Part shown: positions 22,819 through 32,573 of the stretch, one piece after another
Layout: the number at the start of each line of letters is the position of its first letter
Numbering within the stretch: the stretch's first letter is position 1
Source: Chloranthus sessilifolius
Taxonomy: Eukaryota > Streptophyta > Magnoliopsida > Chloranthales > Chloranthaceae
Assembly: GCA_021018995.1 (NCBI GenBank)
Contig: CM037587.1
Location: 14,571,366-14,635,365 of the forward strand
Reading direction: 5' to 3'
DNA: 64,000 nt
Program-made: the position numbers and the translations under genes
The notes under the pieces: generated by a model
What the model saw: the letters and a program-made list of their open reading frames with translations, nothing else
Told to the model about the DNA's origin: nothing
The model's database searches: none

Positions 22819-23762
22819 CACCACTCAATTCTTGAAATTATGGGTACAGAAACATGAAGGTTATGCGCTCCAATGATTCTAGCAACCTTTCTAAGCATAT
22901 TCTAAATACATGAAATGTAGGTTTGACGTATGATCGTGAAGTGTAAACCTCTACGAGAAGGCGTGCTTTGAAATTCGTCGAGGTAGGGAATATTCTTGAA
23001 ACATGTGCATTATTCCGTCAATTCATATATGTAGTGTAATCCAATTAAATAGTCAAATACTACATGATCATTATGAAAAAGGGTGTGTGAGTGAGTTTCA
23101 AACGTGATAGTCTTGAGGTCCCCAGGGGACGAAAAATTATAAAGTAAACATCTGAAGGATGCGATGGAATCAGGGGCATCCCAGGGATGCAGATGAAAAC
23201 TAACAGTGAAACGGAAGTAATGTGATAAGGCCCGATGTAATATAATTAGCACAATCACGGTGAATAACTATATGTAGAGCACATTCGATATTTTTATTAT
23301 TTAAGGTTTGATTAGAATACCCCACCGACGTAGCGAGATATCCACGACTGACTCGGCAGGATATCCGTGATCGGTACGGCGGCCAATCCGTACATTCATA
23401 GCATATCCCAGGGATGTAGATTTAAGAATAGACCCTGCCACCTATGAGAAAGGGGCTTGGGCAGTATTCCCAGGGAATACATATAACAACTGTCTAGTTA
23501 GATGACGATGGCGGGTATTCCATCGGGGCTCGATGCTATATTGCTCGGGGACTACTTAAGTTAAGATTTAAGAGATTAGGCCAAATTCACAACTAAACCA
23601 GTAAGGAGATTAAACAAAACCATGCAAAGTAATAGTCGAAATCATTATTTTTATTCCAGTTATTTCAATAGTTTTCCACAAGTGTTACTCGATAATTTAT
23701 GCTTTTAAAACTGCTGACATATGGGTGAAGGTTAATCTATATGTTCTTTTTGTTTCCCTACA

Positions 23763-23909
23763 GAGCTAGGATGTAGCTCACCCCCCCTTAGACTATACGT
23801 CGCAGGTCCAGGACTAGCTGCTGCAGAGACTTCTGGAGACGCTGATCCAGGGGATTCGGATTACGTGCCTACAGAAGAGTCAGAACCTCCTCCTGAGGAG
23901 TTCTTCTAG
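23763..23909 (+). other. conserved LTR acidic short ORF (copy 3)
   Basis: Reads from GCSSPPLRLYVAG to DSDYVPTEESEPPPEEFF and stop, 49 codons including the stop. A strong acceptor-like site (TTTTTGTTTCCCTACAG) immediately precedes it at about 23747-23763. Residues SSP..RLYV, the acidic DSDY and PPEEFF-stop are shared with other LTR families. There is no in-frame ATG, so translation would need splicing or another start. Confidence 0.5.
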
Positions 23910-24448
23910 GAAACCCACTACATACTTTGAGAGTGAGTTGAGAGTATTAGGTACAGCTTGGTATGTCAAGCCTCTTTATTCGAATGTATTTAAATACCGT
24001 TTCTTTTGATCAAACGTCTAGGATGAACAGTTATCACCAATGGTTTGGATAAGTTCTTATGCCCATGAATTGGTATGGGACAAGGACTGCCTTTCGATAC
24101 CATGATTATTTATATATGAGAACTTGTTTAGAGTAGCTACGTGCGCCCTAATTACAGTTTTGGCTTGTATATACCAATGTATCATGGTCGTCTTGATATA
24201 TGATTTGAGGTGCGAAATTGAGGTGTCATCTACATACTATGTGAAAACACCATCTAAACCATCTAATTAGAAGGTCGTGATCTAAACAACTCTAATGCAA
24301 AAGATTGGCATGAAACATAATCTCTAATATATGATTCAAAGTGATCAACTATTGCATCTGATGATGATAGCTATTCATTGTATAGAAATTTGAGTGTAGT
24401 CGCTCTATATTTAAATCAAAAATTACAATGCACGTGCACTTTTACTAG

Positions 24449-24882
24449 TCTATTAAAATATCAAAATATCCTCGATAACATTCTTAAATACACATGCAAG
24501 TTCGAGAGCAAGACATTTTAGTCGGAGATCTATATGAAAACGACAAAAAGAAGCATCTATCCAACTCTGGAGTAGTCCCACCTAGAGCATCATGTGGCTA
24601 TTAACCACTATGCGTAAAGTATTAAACATCTAAGCCACTGATATTTACATCCTGTTTTCACCATTTGCTTCTTTATAAACAATAATAATTGTAATTAGAA
24701 AATAAAAAACCCTCAACTTAGCTTGGATAAGAAGGAAAAAGTTCGAGATTACTGATTACGCAGAAACTAGAAGCTAGAAAGAACAACGTAGTTTATAAAG
24801 GGTTCGATTCACAATTATTATGCACTGAAAAAGGTATTATAATAATATCTTCTGTTAAAAGTTTATTATAATTTATAGGTAC
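24449..24882. other. non-coding, no gene seen
   Basis: AT-rich DNA between the Helitron-like end and the DnaJ fragment. Nothing is recognised. Confidence 0.5.
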
Positions 24883-25135
24883 CTCTTGCTTCACATTCGC
24901 CATCAGCGACAGCATTTCCTCCACAAACTCGGAGAAACCCTGACAACACCAAAAATAAAAAACAAACAAAAAAAAAAGTTAATTTTGGACATATAAATAA
25001 ATACATATTTACTGTAAAATCTATTTAATAAATAAATAAATAATCCTCTGTTTCAACTTACCTCATCCTCTTCTTCATCATAATCATCATACAAGCCTGC
25101 ATCATACACCAACCTTTTCTTTTTATCCGATAACA
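24883..25135 (-). pseudogene. DnaJ (Hsp40) J-domain protein fragment, two exons
   Basis: On the minus strand, exon 25062-25135 reads LSDKKKRLVYDAGLYDDYDEEEDE. It follows an acceptor (ACTGTGGCAG) and ends at a consensus donor (GAG/GTAAGTT). Exon 24883-24939 follows TTGTCAG and reads GFSEFVEEMLSLMANVKQE, ending at GAG/GTACC. This is the end of a J domain (YxxLSD..KR..YDAG) plus the acidic and methionine-rich tail of small plant DnaJ proteins, which stimulate Hsp70. Phases join correctly. The exons with the start and the HPD motif are not visible upstream (25136-25340 is only GA-rich) and no proper 3' end follows, so I call it a gene fragment. Confidence 0.65.
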
Positions 25136-26026
25136 CTGCCACAGTGATAAATAAATGAAGGGGAGTTTAGAAAACAATGGAAGGAGCTATAGATCTGAAA
25201 CAAAGGGGTTATAGATCTGAAACGAAGGAGAAGGAGAAGAAGGGCAAAGAGAAACGAAGAAGAAGGGGTTTTTTCGTCAGATCTGGAACGAAGGAGAAGA
25301 ATGGCGAAGGAGAAGGGGCTTAACGAGGGAAAACTGTTCTTAAACTAGCATATATAGAAGGGAAATTTCATAAAATCCCTAATGCTGCACGTGTGAGAGA
25401 TTTGTATCTCACAGCCCTTGGAACTTCTGAAAACCGTGAAAGCATGTTTGGCTAAAAACTTTCGTTTTAGGATAATAGCCTAAAACGTTCCCATTTCAGG
25501 CATGTTCTTCTAATTTTCCCTAATAAAAAGGGATAATGGCAATTGTGTTTAAATTATTTTACACTATTAAAAATTGAGTTTTTATCTCACACATTGAAGT
25601 ACGATTTATTATTATGCCATTTGGTACACATCTATGATCAATCTAAATTGCCCAAGTGGCAATCATATCTATGATGGGAATATGTCATAACCCAATGAAG
25701 CATGCCGATAAGTGTTTGTGAACCATCCGATGGATGAACTTTAATATCAACCACTAAAACTAAAAGCAACCATTGATATTATTGTCCACAGATCGGATGA
25801 TTTAAATCTCTCTAAAACACCATTTGTGGGCCTCTTGCACTTCATTCTATGATTTATCACTTTGACTATTCGGATCATCCAAATCTTAAACCATTGATGG
25901 TGTAAGATCATTTAAACACCATTTTGGTGAATCGGGTTAAGCCGTAGACTAGGTTGTTTATGAATCGAGCTTACTTACCTTAGCCCAGACCTGACCATGG
26001 CGAGCTAGGTCGGGCGGAGCTGTAGA
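25136..26026. other. GA-rich then AT-rich non-coding DNA
   Basis: 25170-25330 is GA-rich with repeated GAACGAAGGAGAAG words, perhaps the 5' untranslated side of the DnaJ fragment. 25550-25935 is one copy of a dispersed repeat whose partner is at 39040-39408. Confidence 0.5.
25550..25935. repeat. dispersed repeat, copy left of the Tekay element
   Basis: Shares the order TTACACYATTAA, TGGTRYACAT, GTGAACCATCCRAT, GATGAACTTTAAT, GGGCCT, and AGATCATTTAAAC with 39040-39408, in the same orientation. The copies are strongly diverged. The two copies flank the 26386-38962 retrotransposon at about 450 bp and 80 bp. Confidence 0.55.
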
Positions 26027-26189
26027 CAGTACAAAAAAATAGATTATTAGCGGCAGTTTTTTGGAGCAAAAAACTGCCGCTATTAACAAAGAAACTATTA
26101 AAGACTATTAACGGCAAGGGTAATAGTGGCAGTTTTTTGTTAATAGCGGCAGTTTTTTGTTAAAGCTAATAGTCTTGTTTTTTGTAGTG
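26027..26189. mobile_element. CACTA-like MITE, 163 bp
   Basis: Inverted ends: CAGTACAAAAAAATAGATTA at the left, against CACTACAAAAAACAAGACTA read from the right, each followed by TTAGC. It is flanked by the 3-bp duplication AGA (24-26 and 190-192 of the 26 kb block), as CACTA elements make. The inside repeats GCGGCAGTTTTTTG in both orientations. There is no ORF; it would need a transposase supplied elsewhere. Confidence 0.75.
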
Positions 26190-26604
26190 AGAGTAGGTTA
26201 GCCTATTAATTTCTAAATAAGGGATTTTAATTGACCGAGTTAGTCACTCGGGTCGGGTTTAAATGGGCCAATTTTAATCAGACTTTTGAAACTACCCCAT
26301 ACCACCTGACTTACAACTCAAAATGGGTCGACCCATTTATATAGCGGGGCTCCCTACCTTAGCTCGTACTTGGCCCATGGCTGCCTGTGACAGCTCGGAT
26401 TTTCACACCCGGAAATCCGTGCCATCAGGATCATACTCTGGATGATCCCAAGGATAATTCACGAAGTGTCTGCTCGTATAGCAGAAATCAAGTAGACACT
26501 GTCAAGCAGTGGTAGATCTAGTAATCACATAAGGCATTTAAAATAGAAGAAGCAATAAACCAAACATGTATCTAAATATAAAAAAAATATATAAATTCCC
26601 AAAA

Positions 26605-26671
26605 AGGAACCAAGAAGAACCAATGGTGATGGACATCCATCACCCAAACAATAATTCCTGATAGTGGTTCC
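26605..26671 (-). other. conserved LTR hairpin
   Basis: The inner stem is GGTGATGGA / TCCATCACC (26625-26644), nested between GGAACC-type words on the sense 5' side and GGTTCTTCTTGGTTCC on the 3' side that can pair in an outer stem. Equivalents: 8431-8497, 9106-9125, 36525-36591, 46921-46990, 54304-54323, 60102-60121, 62643-62662. It may be an RNA structure near the transcript end; role unknown. Confidence 0.6.
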
Positions 26672-26810
26672 TATAGAATGTATAATAATATAATAAAAGA
26701 AAAAGATCTACAGAAATAAATACAGAAAGTGGCCACTAGGCACACAATAATCCAGAATATCATACAAAATCTCCAAAACAAATGACAACTAGTACCCAGA
26801 CTAAGGATAA

Positions 26811-26913
26811 AAATCATCTGCCTGGATGTCAGTCTCCTTGTCCTCGGCCTCAGCCTCTAGATCAAGCTGGTAGTCAGGGTCACTCTCGGTGCCTGGAACT
26901 CTAGCCTCAGAAC
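26811..26913 (-). other. conserved LTR acidic short ORF (copy 4)
   Basis: It begins after an acceptor-like TTAACATTTTAG and reads GSEARVPGTESDPDYQLDL, then a glutamate/aspartate-rich run, and ends DDFYP-stop. It shares ESDPDY and the hydrophobic aromatic end before the stop with families that end EEFF(P). The upstream part differs from the SSPRLYV families. Confidence 0.5.
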
Positions 26914-27655
26914 CTAAAATGTTAATGAAAATAGGGTGAGCTACATCCTAGCTCAATAGAAGAATACCAACTAAAGTGTAATGAATATGCAGGACATGAT
27001 ATTTCAAAACAGAAAATCAAATCAGAATGTATAAACAGGCAAAATCAGATTAAATACTAAGTTTGTAAGCAAGAAACAGATGTTATGCAAATATATATTC
27101 AGTGACTTAAATTGTATTTGTTTTCTAACTAAAGAAACTCCCGTGAATATATAATACGGAGTAAACAGGAATTTACCGATAGGAAACCCCAACCAATCGT
27201 CGTTCACATGAACAATTTCAGGGTGCAACAATGTCTCATCTTGTGCACGGATATCTGGTAAATTCGGGTGGAGATCATCTGGTTAAATCATCAAATCACA
27301 TACACACATAGACCTCACAGATTAGATAGCAGAAATCAGGAGCATGTTTCAAAATACAAATCAGAAAACAGAAATCAGAGATAGCAGAAATTTATAATAT
27401 GCTTACATGCTTGTTAAAACAAAAATCAGGGTGCAGATATGAAATAAACATGAAATCATACTAAAAAACAATTTAGATTGGTTTTCCCCTACCTCAGGTC
27501 AGACCTTTAAGCAAATTCAAAGCTTTTCAAAGTGTCAAGGTCTGATCCTAGACCATAAATATAGTATACTATGTATCAGGTATGTCAGAAAGTCAACTGG
27601 CTCGGTGTCCAGTAGCATGCAATTTACACAAACAAAACAGGACAAAAACAGGGGT

Positions 27656-28293
27656 GATTGATCGATCAACACCCTTATTGATTGATCAATCCTCCTTGTT
27701 GATCAATCAATATCCCCATTGATCGATCAATACACTCAAATCAGCTCACAAGTAACAGAGGTAGTTGATCGATCACTAGTCTTTATTGATCGATCAACAA
27801 CCTTCATTGATCGATCAATACCTTAATTGATCGATCAATAACTCCCTTTTCTTCACACTTTGTCATGGCAAAATTGATCGATCACCAGCTCAGTTGATCG
27901 ATCAATATGTCTTATTGATCGATCAATGACCTCATTGATCGATCAATAGCCTAAAATTTCAAATTTCCCTCTTTCAGTTCCCTTTTGTAACTGATACAGA
28001 TTGATCGATCAATGTCTTCATTGATCGATCAATACACTCAAGTGATCGATCAATACCATTGTTGATCGATCAACACCAGCCATTGATCGATCACTCTCTC
28101 TGTGATTGATCAATGCCCATAATTGATCGATCAATTCACTAATTGATTGATCAACACCTCGCGAGCATTGAACTTTCAGAAATTTTCAGTGCTCTGCTCC
28201 CCTTTAAGTTTTATATGAATTGATCGATCAATGCCCCTCATTGATCGATCAATACCTCTCATTGATCGATCAATCTAGCATTGATCGATCAAT
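27656..28293. repeat. array of TTGATCGATCAA palindromes in the 3' LTR
   Basis: About 24 copies of TTGATCGATCAA or one-base variants in three blocks. Within blocks the start-to-start distance is 20 or 21 bp (for example 27874, 27894, 27915, 27935), i.e. two turns of DNA, so all sites would face the same side. The spacers vary in sequence. The array also reads as a palindrome on the other strand, so it has no orientation. Confidence 0.9.
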
Positions 28294-28950
28294 AATGATA
28301 GCACCTGTGTCATTAATGGAGGTCACTTACTTCCCTTCTATTTGACCTATCTTCATTAATGGTTTATCCTAACCATTAATACACACTCAAACATACATAT
28401 AAGACTCTCATCTGCGTAAATTTAAAAGCATAGGCTCACCTTTGCTTGGGCCCTTTCAGGGTCTAGGCAAAATAATCCGGAAGAGGGTTTTAGATTCGAA
28501 ACTCGGGCTGTATCTCCGTTGTGACTCCGATACATAATATATCGACTCCGATTCAGCACGCGGAGGTCTTAGACACACCCAGACTATGCTTGAGTTCGTT
28601 TTATTGAACTCACCCTAACCTAACTCATACTGTCACACGATCTCCGTATCTCTAACCCCATTTTCTCGCAGAACACACTCAATCCCGACCTATCTACAGA
28701 TATTTCAGTTTAGACCCTAATCTAAACTTCGGTGTGGAGCACCTTCACGAACTCCACGGCGTAAGATGATCCACCTAGGTTTTACTAGTCTCGAATTTAT
28801 GCGAAAATCTACATACGACCTCATCTATCTACAGGTTAATATTATTTCAAATAATATTAATTATTAATTTTAAAATTTGTCTCGATTTCTATGCCAGGCA
28901 TATATATCAATGCAGTCTGGTTCTTGTTTGAATTTTCAGGGCTATTACAT

Positions 28951-28964
28951 TATCCCCCCCCTTA
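28951..28964 (-). promoter_or_regulatory. polypurine tract
   Basis: In the sense direction AAGGGGGGGGATAA stands directly before the TGTAATAGCC start of the 3' LTR. It is the expected primer for plus-strand DNA synthesis and fixes the element's orientation. Confidence 0.8.
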
Positions 28965-29410
28965 GGAATTTTCATCCTCGAAAATGTCAGGGATGCCGTA
29001 GTCAGTTCAGTAAAAGTAGCAGGAAAGCAGAGCAAACGAAAATGAAAAGGTATGCAGACAGAATATGAAATGAATGCAGAAGAATACAATATACTACACA
29101 TAGGCAATAAAGTAATAGAACGATACTAAATACGGGTAGTACCTACTGGGACGGTAGATGATCCAGCCTCGTCAGGCGTAGGTCTACTGGGGCGGGGTGG
29201 TGGCGTGCGGTAGTCGCGAGGATCCACCACGTGCTCTGGCGTGGGCAATCATCGGTGTGGATGTAGTGGCATATAAGTGCTGCATGATGAGCTCATGCAC
29301 GCCCTAGTGATAATCTAGACGACGATGGATCTGCCGCTGAAATGCCTCCATTCCGTCCAAACGCTCATGAATGCGCTGGTTACCCTCCACAAGCTCACGA
29401 AGCATCGATG

Positions 29411-30553
29411 CTACGTCGACTGAGGAAGGTGGTGGGGGATGTGACGGGGTGTGACAGGGTGTAGTGGGGGCAGGGCGGGTAGACACCTCAGGCGGAGGTG
29501 GTGGATCACGTGGTGCCGCCCCCTCTCCAAGCGCAGGTTCGGCGGGTGCGACACCCTCCACAACGGGGCGACAGGCTCAGCTGCGCCCTTCTCATCCTCA
29601 GGGAGCCGTCGAACCAGTAAATTGTAGCTCTTGGTCCAGTCTTTCAGGTAGAAGACCTTGGTGTTGTTGACCAAGCGCGGCTCAGTAGGAGCCAAGGTGT
29701 ACGCCTCGCGTAGAGCAGCGTATTGCTCCACCATCTTGGTAATGAGGCGCGCGTACGGGATCTGTTTCTTGACCCCGGACTTCACCTTCTCAGACATGAG
29801 GTCATTGGCATTTATGATGCCGTCAATGACCAAATCAGCCATAGAGAACCAACAGTTCTCAAAGGCCGAAAACAGGGCCTGTTGCACAACTCCAGTCTGT
29901 GAGGACTTGTGCAAGAAAGGGTTAAGTGCACACTTGATATAGGTATCAAGCATCCACAGTTTGTCAAGTAATTGGGCTCGTGAGACGGATTGCCCCTTCC
30001 CATGCTGATCTTGGGTCATTTTGGTGACCACGTCCATAAAAGGAACCTCCTTAACATAGGGGGCATCCAAACCAGCATTTTCAATGTAAGCGGGCGGGCA
30101 TTAGAGTGCAGCCGCTACATGAAGGTGGTTGAATTTATACTCGAACCCATCAATGGAAGTGACGAGTCGGTGTCGACTATCACCCCAACGAAGGTTCTGG
30201 AAGAAGGGTTGCACGATCCGAGGACAGTAGTGATCGTGGAACGGCTCTAACAAGGGTTTCAACCTGAGTCGTTGAATGTAACCCTTGGCCCAAACCATTT
30301 CGGGCCGATCCTCGTAAAGAGAGGAAGTGAACACGTACTCGAGAAGATAATATTTAGAAGCCCACCAAGGATTGGGGACCTCACGTTCGATAGGGGTCGG
30401 GACGGGGATTGGGACGGGTGGAACCACGTCCGAAATCGATGCCACGGGTGGCACGGATAGTTGGGGAACCGAATCGATGGGCGGTACAGGTGTACGAGCC
30501 CAAGAAGTGGGTACCTTACGTGAAGTGTTCTTTGTGCGCGGTCCCATGGTCAA
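29411..30553 (-). pseudogene. extra 3' ORF of the Tekay-type element (plant transposon protein-like)
   Basis: It lies between integrase and the 3' LTR in the sense direction. The first frame (30553-30101, 150 codons) starts MTMGPRTKNTSRK, has a proline-rich stretch (residues about 20-65) and then RIVQPFFQNLRW. After a frame break near 30085-30100, a second frame (30070-29411) reads FENCWFSMADLVIDGI and IPYARLITKMVE and turns proline/glycine-rich. The spacing of aromatic LVRxFYxNL-like, IxxxI and LPxxxLIT-like motifs resembles the 'putative plant transposon protein' family found as an additional ORF in some plant gypsy elements. Function is unknown: it has no catalytic motif or membrane helix. 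A palindrome array (30702-31133) lies just upstream of its start. A third frame (29561-29304) continues the C-terminal part with a coiled-coil-like end. Confidence 0.6.
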
Positions 30554-30701
30554 GTTTTGTAAAAATAACGAGAACTAGAATCGAAATGAACAAAAGGGAA
30601 AGCGTTACCGAACGAATGGAACGAAATCCACTCGAATCAGGTGGAAGGAGCTGGATGGCCGAAAAATCAGTCGGGAAGAAGATAGAACGGTCGGTGCCAA
30701 A

Positions 30702-31133
30702 ATCCCCTTTGATCGATCACTCTAACGCTTGGTGCAAATGACCGTTCGAAAACCCAACTTTAACTTAAAACCCCAGGATTGATCGATCAATGCCTTTATT
30801 GATCGATCAATGAAGCATCTTTATGCCCTAGCCCGACGCATAGATCGATCAATAGCCTTTATTGATCGATCAATAGTCTCCTAATTGATCGATCACTTCT
30901 CCATTGATCGATCAATGACCTCCTTATTGATCGATCAATGACCTCCTTATTGATCGATCAATACCCTGTTGATCGATCAACACCTTGAACATTGATCGAT
31001 CAATACACTTATTGATCGATCAATCACCCAAAATGTGAGTACTAAACCTCACCATCATTGATCGATCACCACCCTGTGTTGATCGATCAATCATCAAATT
31101 GATCGATCAATCACTCTGTTGATCGATCAATAC
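30702..31133. repeat. internal array of TTGATCGATCAA palindromes
   Basis: About 17 copies of the LTR palindrome with the same 20-21 bp spacing, placed outside the LTRs, immediately upstream (sense direction) of the extra 3' ORF. Flanking sequence does not match the LTR, so this is not simply a piece of LTR. Confidence 0.88.
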
Positions 31134-31331
31134 AGATTGTGACATGGTTTCTGAACACAGTCACGTCCTTACAGCGAATGATCCGCATTTCGAGAACAAG
31201 GTTACAGGTACACCACGTATAGAACACGTAAAACCAGATTTCTAGAGTCAATGATGCGTGCTCATATATAATAACACAATCGTGGTGATGACTCATTAAG
31301 TGAACACAGAATAAAAATTTTACCTCTCATG

Positions 31332-32573
31332 TCAGGTGAACAAGTGCGGATACTGTTGGCGAATCTCAGTTGCGCGCTCCCACGTAGCTTCTGAATTCGA
31401 ATGATTTCTCCACTTGACTAGTACCAGTGGAATCAACTTGATCCGCAAAACTTGATCTCGATGATCCAAGATCGCGATTGGTTCCTCAATGACCATCGAG
31501 TCCTCTTGTAACTCTATCGGTTGGAAATAAAAAACGTGAGTCGGGTCACGCACGTATCGTCGTAGTATGGAAACATGAAAGAAGTTATGCATGCTCGCCA
31601 ACTGCGGTGGCAGAGCAATCCGATAAGCGACTTCACCAACTCGTCCAAGTACCTCAAATGGGCCGATATATCGAGGACTAAGCTTCCCACGCTTTCTGAA
31701 GCGCATCACGCCCTTAGTTGGCGAGATCTTCACAAAGACCTTGTCTCCAACCTGAAAACATTGGTTAAGTCCATAGCCAACCATTTTAACTATGAATAGC
31801 AACTTTTCTAGACATATTTGGGTATACCTGAAACTCAACGTGCATCCGATGGAAATCGGCATAGCTCTTTTGGCGACTTTGAGCAATCCTCAATCTTTCG
31901 CAGATCAACCGAAATGTCTCGGTCGCACTGTCCACGATATCAGGTCCCAAAACAAGCTTCTCACAGATTTCTTCCCAATTCAAATGAGATTTGCATCGTT
32001 GTCCATACAAGGCTTCATAAGGCGCCATCCCAATGCTCGACTGATAGCTGTTATTGTAAGCGAACTCGATCAGAGCCAAATGTTAATCCCATGAACCATG
32101 AAAGTCCAACATACACGCACGCAACATATCCTCTATAATCTGGTTCACTCCCTTAGTCTGCCCATCTGTCTGAGGATGAAACGCTGAGCTAAACTCCAAT
32201 ATAGAACCCATGCCTTCTTGAAATCGTCGCCAAAATTGCGACATATAGAGCGGATCTCTATCACACACGATGCTGACTGGTATGCCATATAATCAAACTA
32301 TCTCTTTCATGTACAATTCTGCAAGCTTATTGGCTGTATACGTAGTCCGATACGGTAGAAAATGCGCAGACTTCGTCAGTCAATTTACAATGACCCAGAT
32401 GGCATTGTTCTTCCTCAATGTGCTCGGTAATCTCAAAATAAAATCCATAGAAATGGCTTCCCATTTCCACTCTGGTATTGGCAATGGTTGTAACAAACCC
32501 GTTGGATTCTGATGGTCTACTTTCACCTGCTGGCAGACCAAACACCGAGAAACATAATCTGCAACATCTTTCT
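31332..32573 (-). pseudogene. integrase with GPF/Y module and chromodomain
   Basis: The sense fragments give the integrase core end (FSSAFHPQTDGQTKGVNQ, then LALIEFAYNNSYQSSIGMAP with YEALYGQRC), the linker (QVGDKVFVKISP), the GPF/Y module (YIGPFEVLGRVGEVAYRIAL) and a chromodomain remnant (LVKWRNHSNSEATWE) ending QYPHLF. The chromodomain targets chromoviruses to particular chromatin. The N-terminal zinc-binding half (around 32574-32300) is broken by several stops and frame changes, and stops also lie near 32080 and 31786. Not functional. Confidence 0.9.

Larger units (their letters stand above)
22038..24234 (+). mobile_element. solo LTR (2197 bp), Tekay-like family C
   Basis: Starts TGTCACAACCCC and ends GGTGTCATCTACA. 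It is flanked by the perfect 5-bp target duplication TACTA at 22033-22037 and 24235-24239. No internal region remains, so it probably arose by recombination between two LTRs. Sense direction is plus, judged from the module order shared with other LTRs here: palindrome array (22515-22818), CGTCGAGGTAGGGAA (22977), a GATGACGATGG block (23503), AGCTCACC..GACTATACGTCGCAG (23775) and the acidic short ORF. The terminal hairpin near 24020 is degenerate. Confidence 0.85.
21362..24448 (+). mobile_element. candidate non-autonomous Helitron with nested solo LTR
   Basis: The right end is a palindrome TGCACGTGCA followed by CTTTTACTAG and T (24429-24449), a second Helitron-like 3' end. The left end may be the TC of TCTATATATA at 21362, next to A, in the TA tract. 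Removing the nested solo LTR and its target duplication leaves about 0.9 kb with no ORF, a usual size for non-autonomous Helitrons. A stretch near 21735-21850 (AATCAGACGAT, then TTGAGATCATGG) recurs near 19195 and 44726, consistent with a dispersed family. The left end is uncertain. Confidence 0.4.
26386..28949 (-). repeat. 3' LTR of the Tekay-type element (2564 bp)
   Basis: In the sense direction it starts TGTAATAGCCCTG and ends GCTGTCACA. Sense order of modules: palindrome array (28293-27656), GACCTGAG/GTAGGGGAA (about 27495-27478), a GTGAACGACGATTGG block (about 27200), GATGTAGCTCACCC (about 26945), the acidic ORF (26913-26811) and a hairpin (26671-26605). The 5' copy has about 90 bp more, largely an insertion around 38630-38715 (GAAGAAGAAGAGAGG). 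Confidence 0.92.

Noticed and set aside
27656-28293. CRISPR-like array (short repeats with regular spacers)
   Set aside because: Repeats are 12-bp perfect palindromes with 8-9 bp spacers inside a plant LTR, far from CRISPR dimensions, and there are no cas genes.
29464-30741. Plus-strand open frames opposite the accessory ORF
   Set aside because: They are antisense shadows of the GC-richer ORF on the minus strand; composition and motif evidence favour the minus strand.
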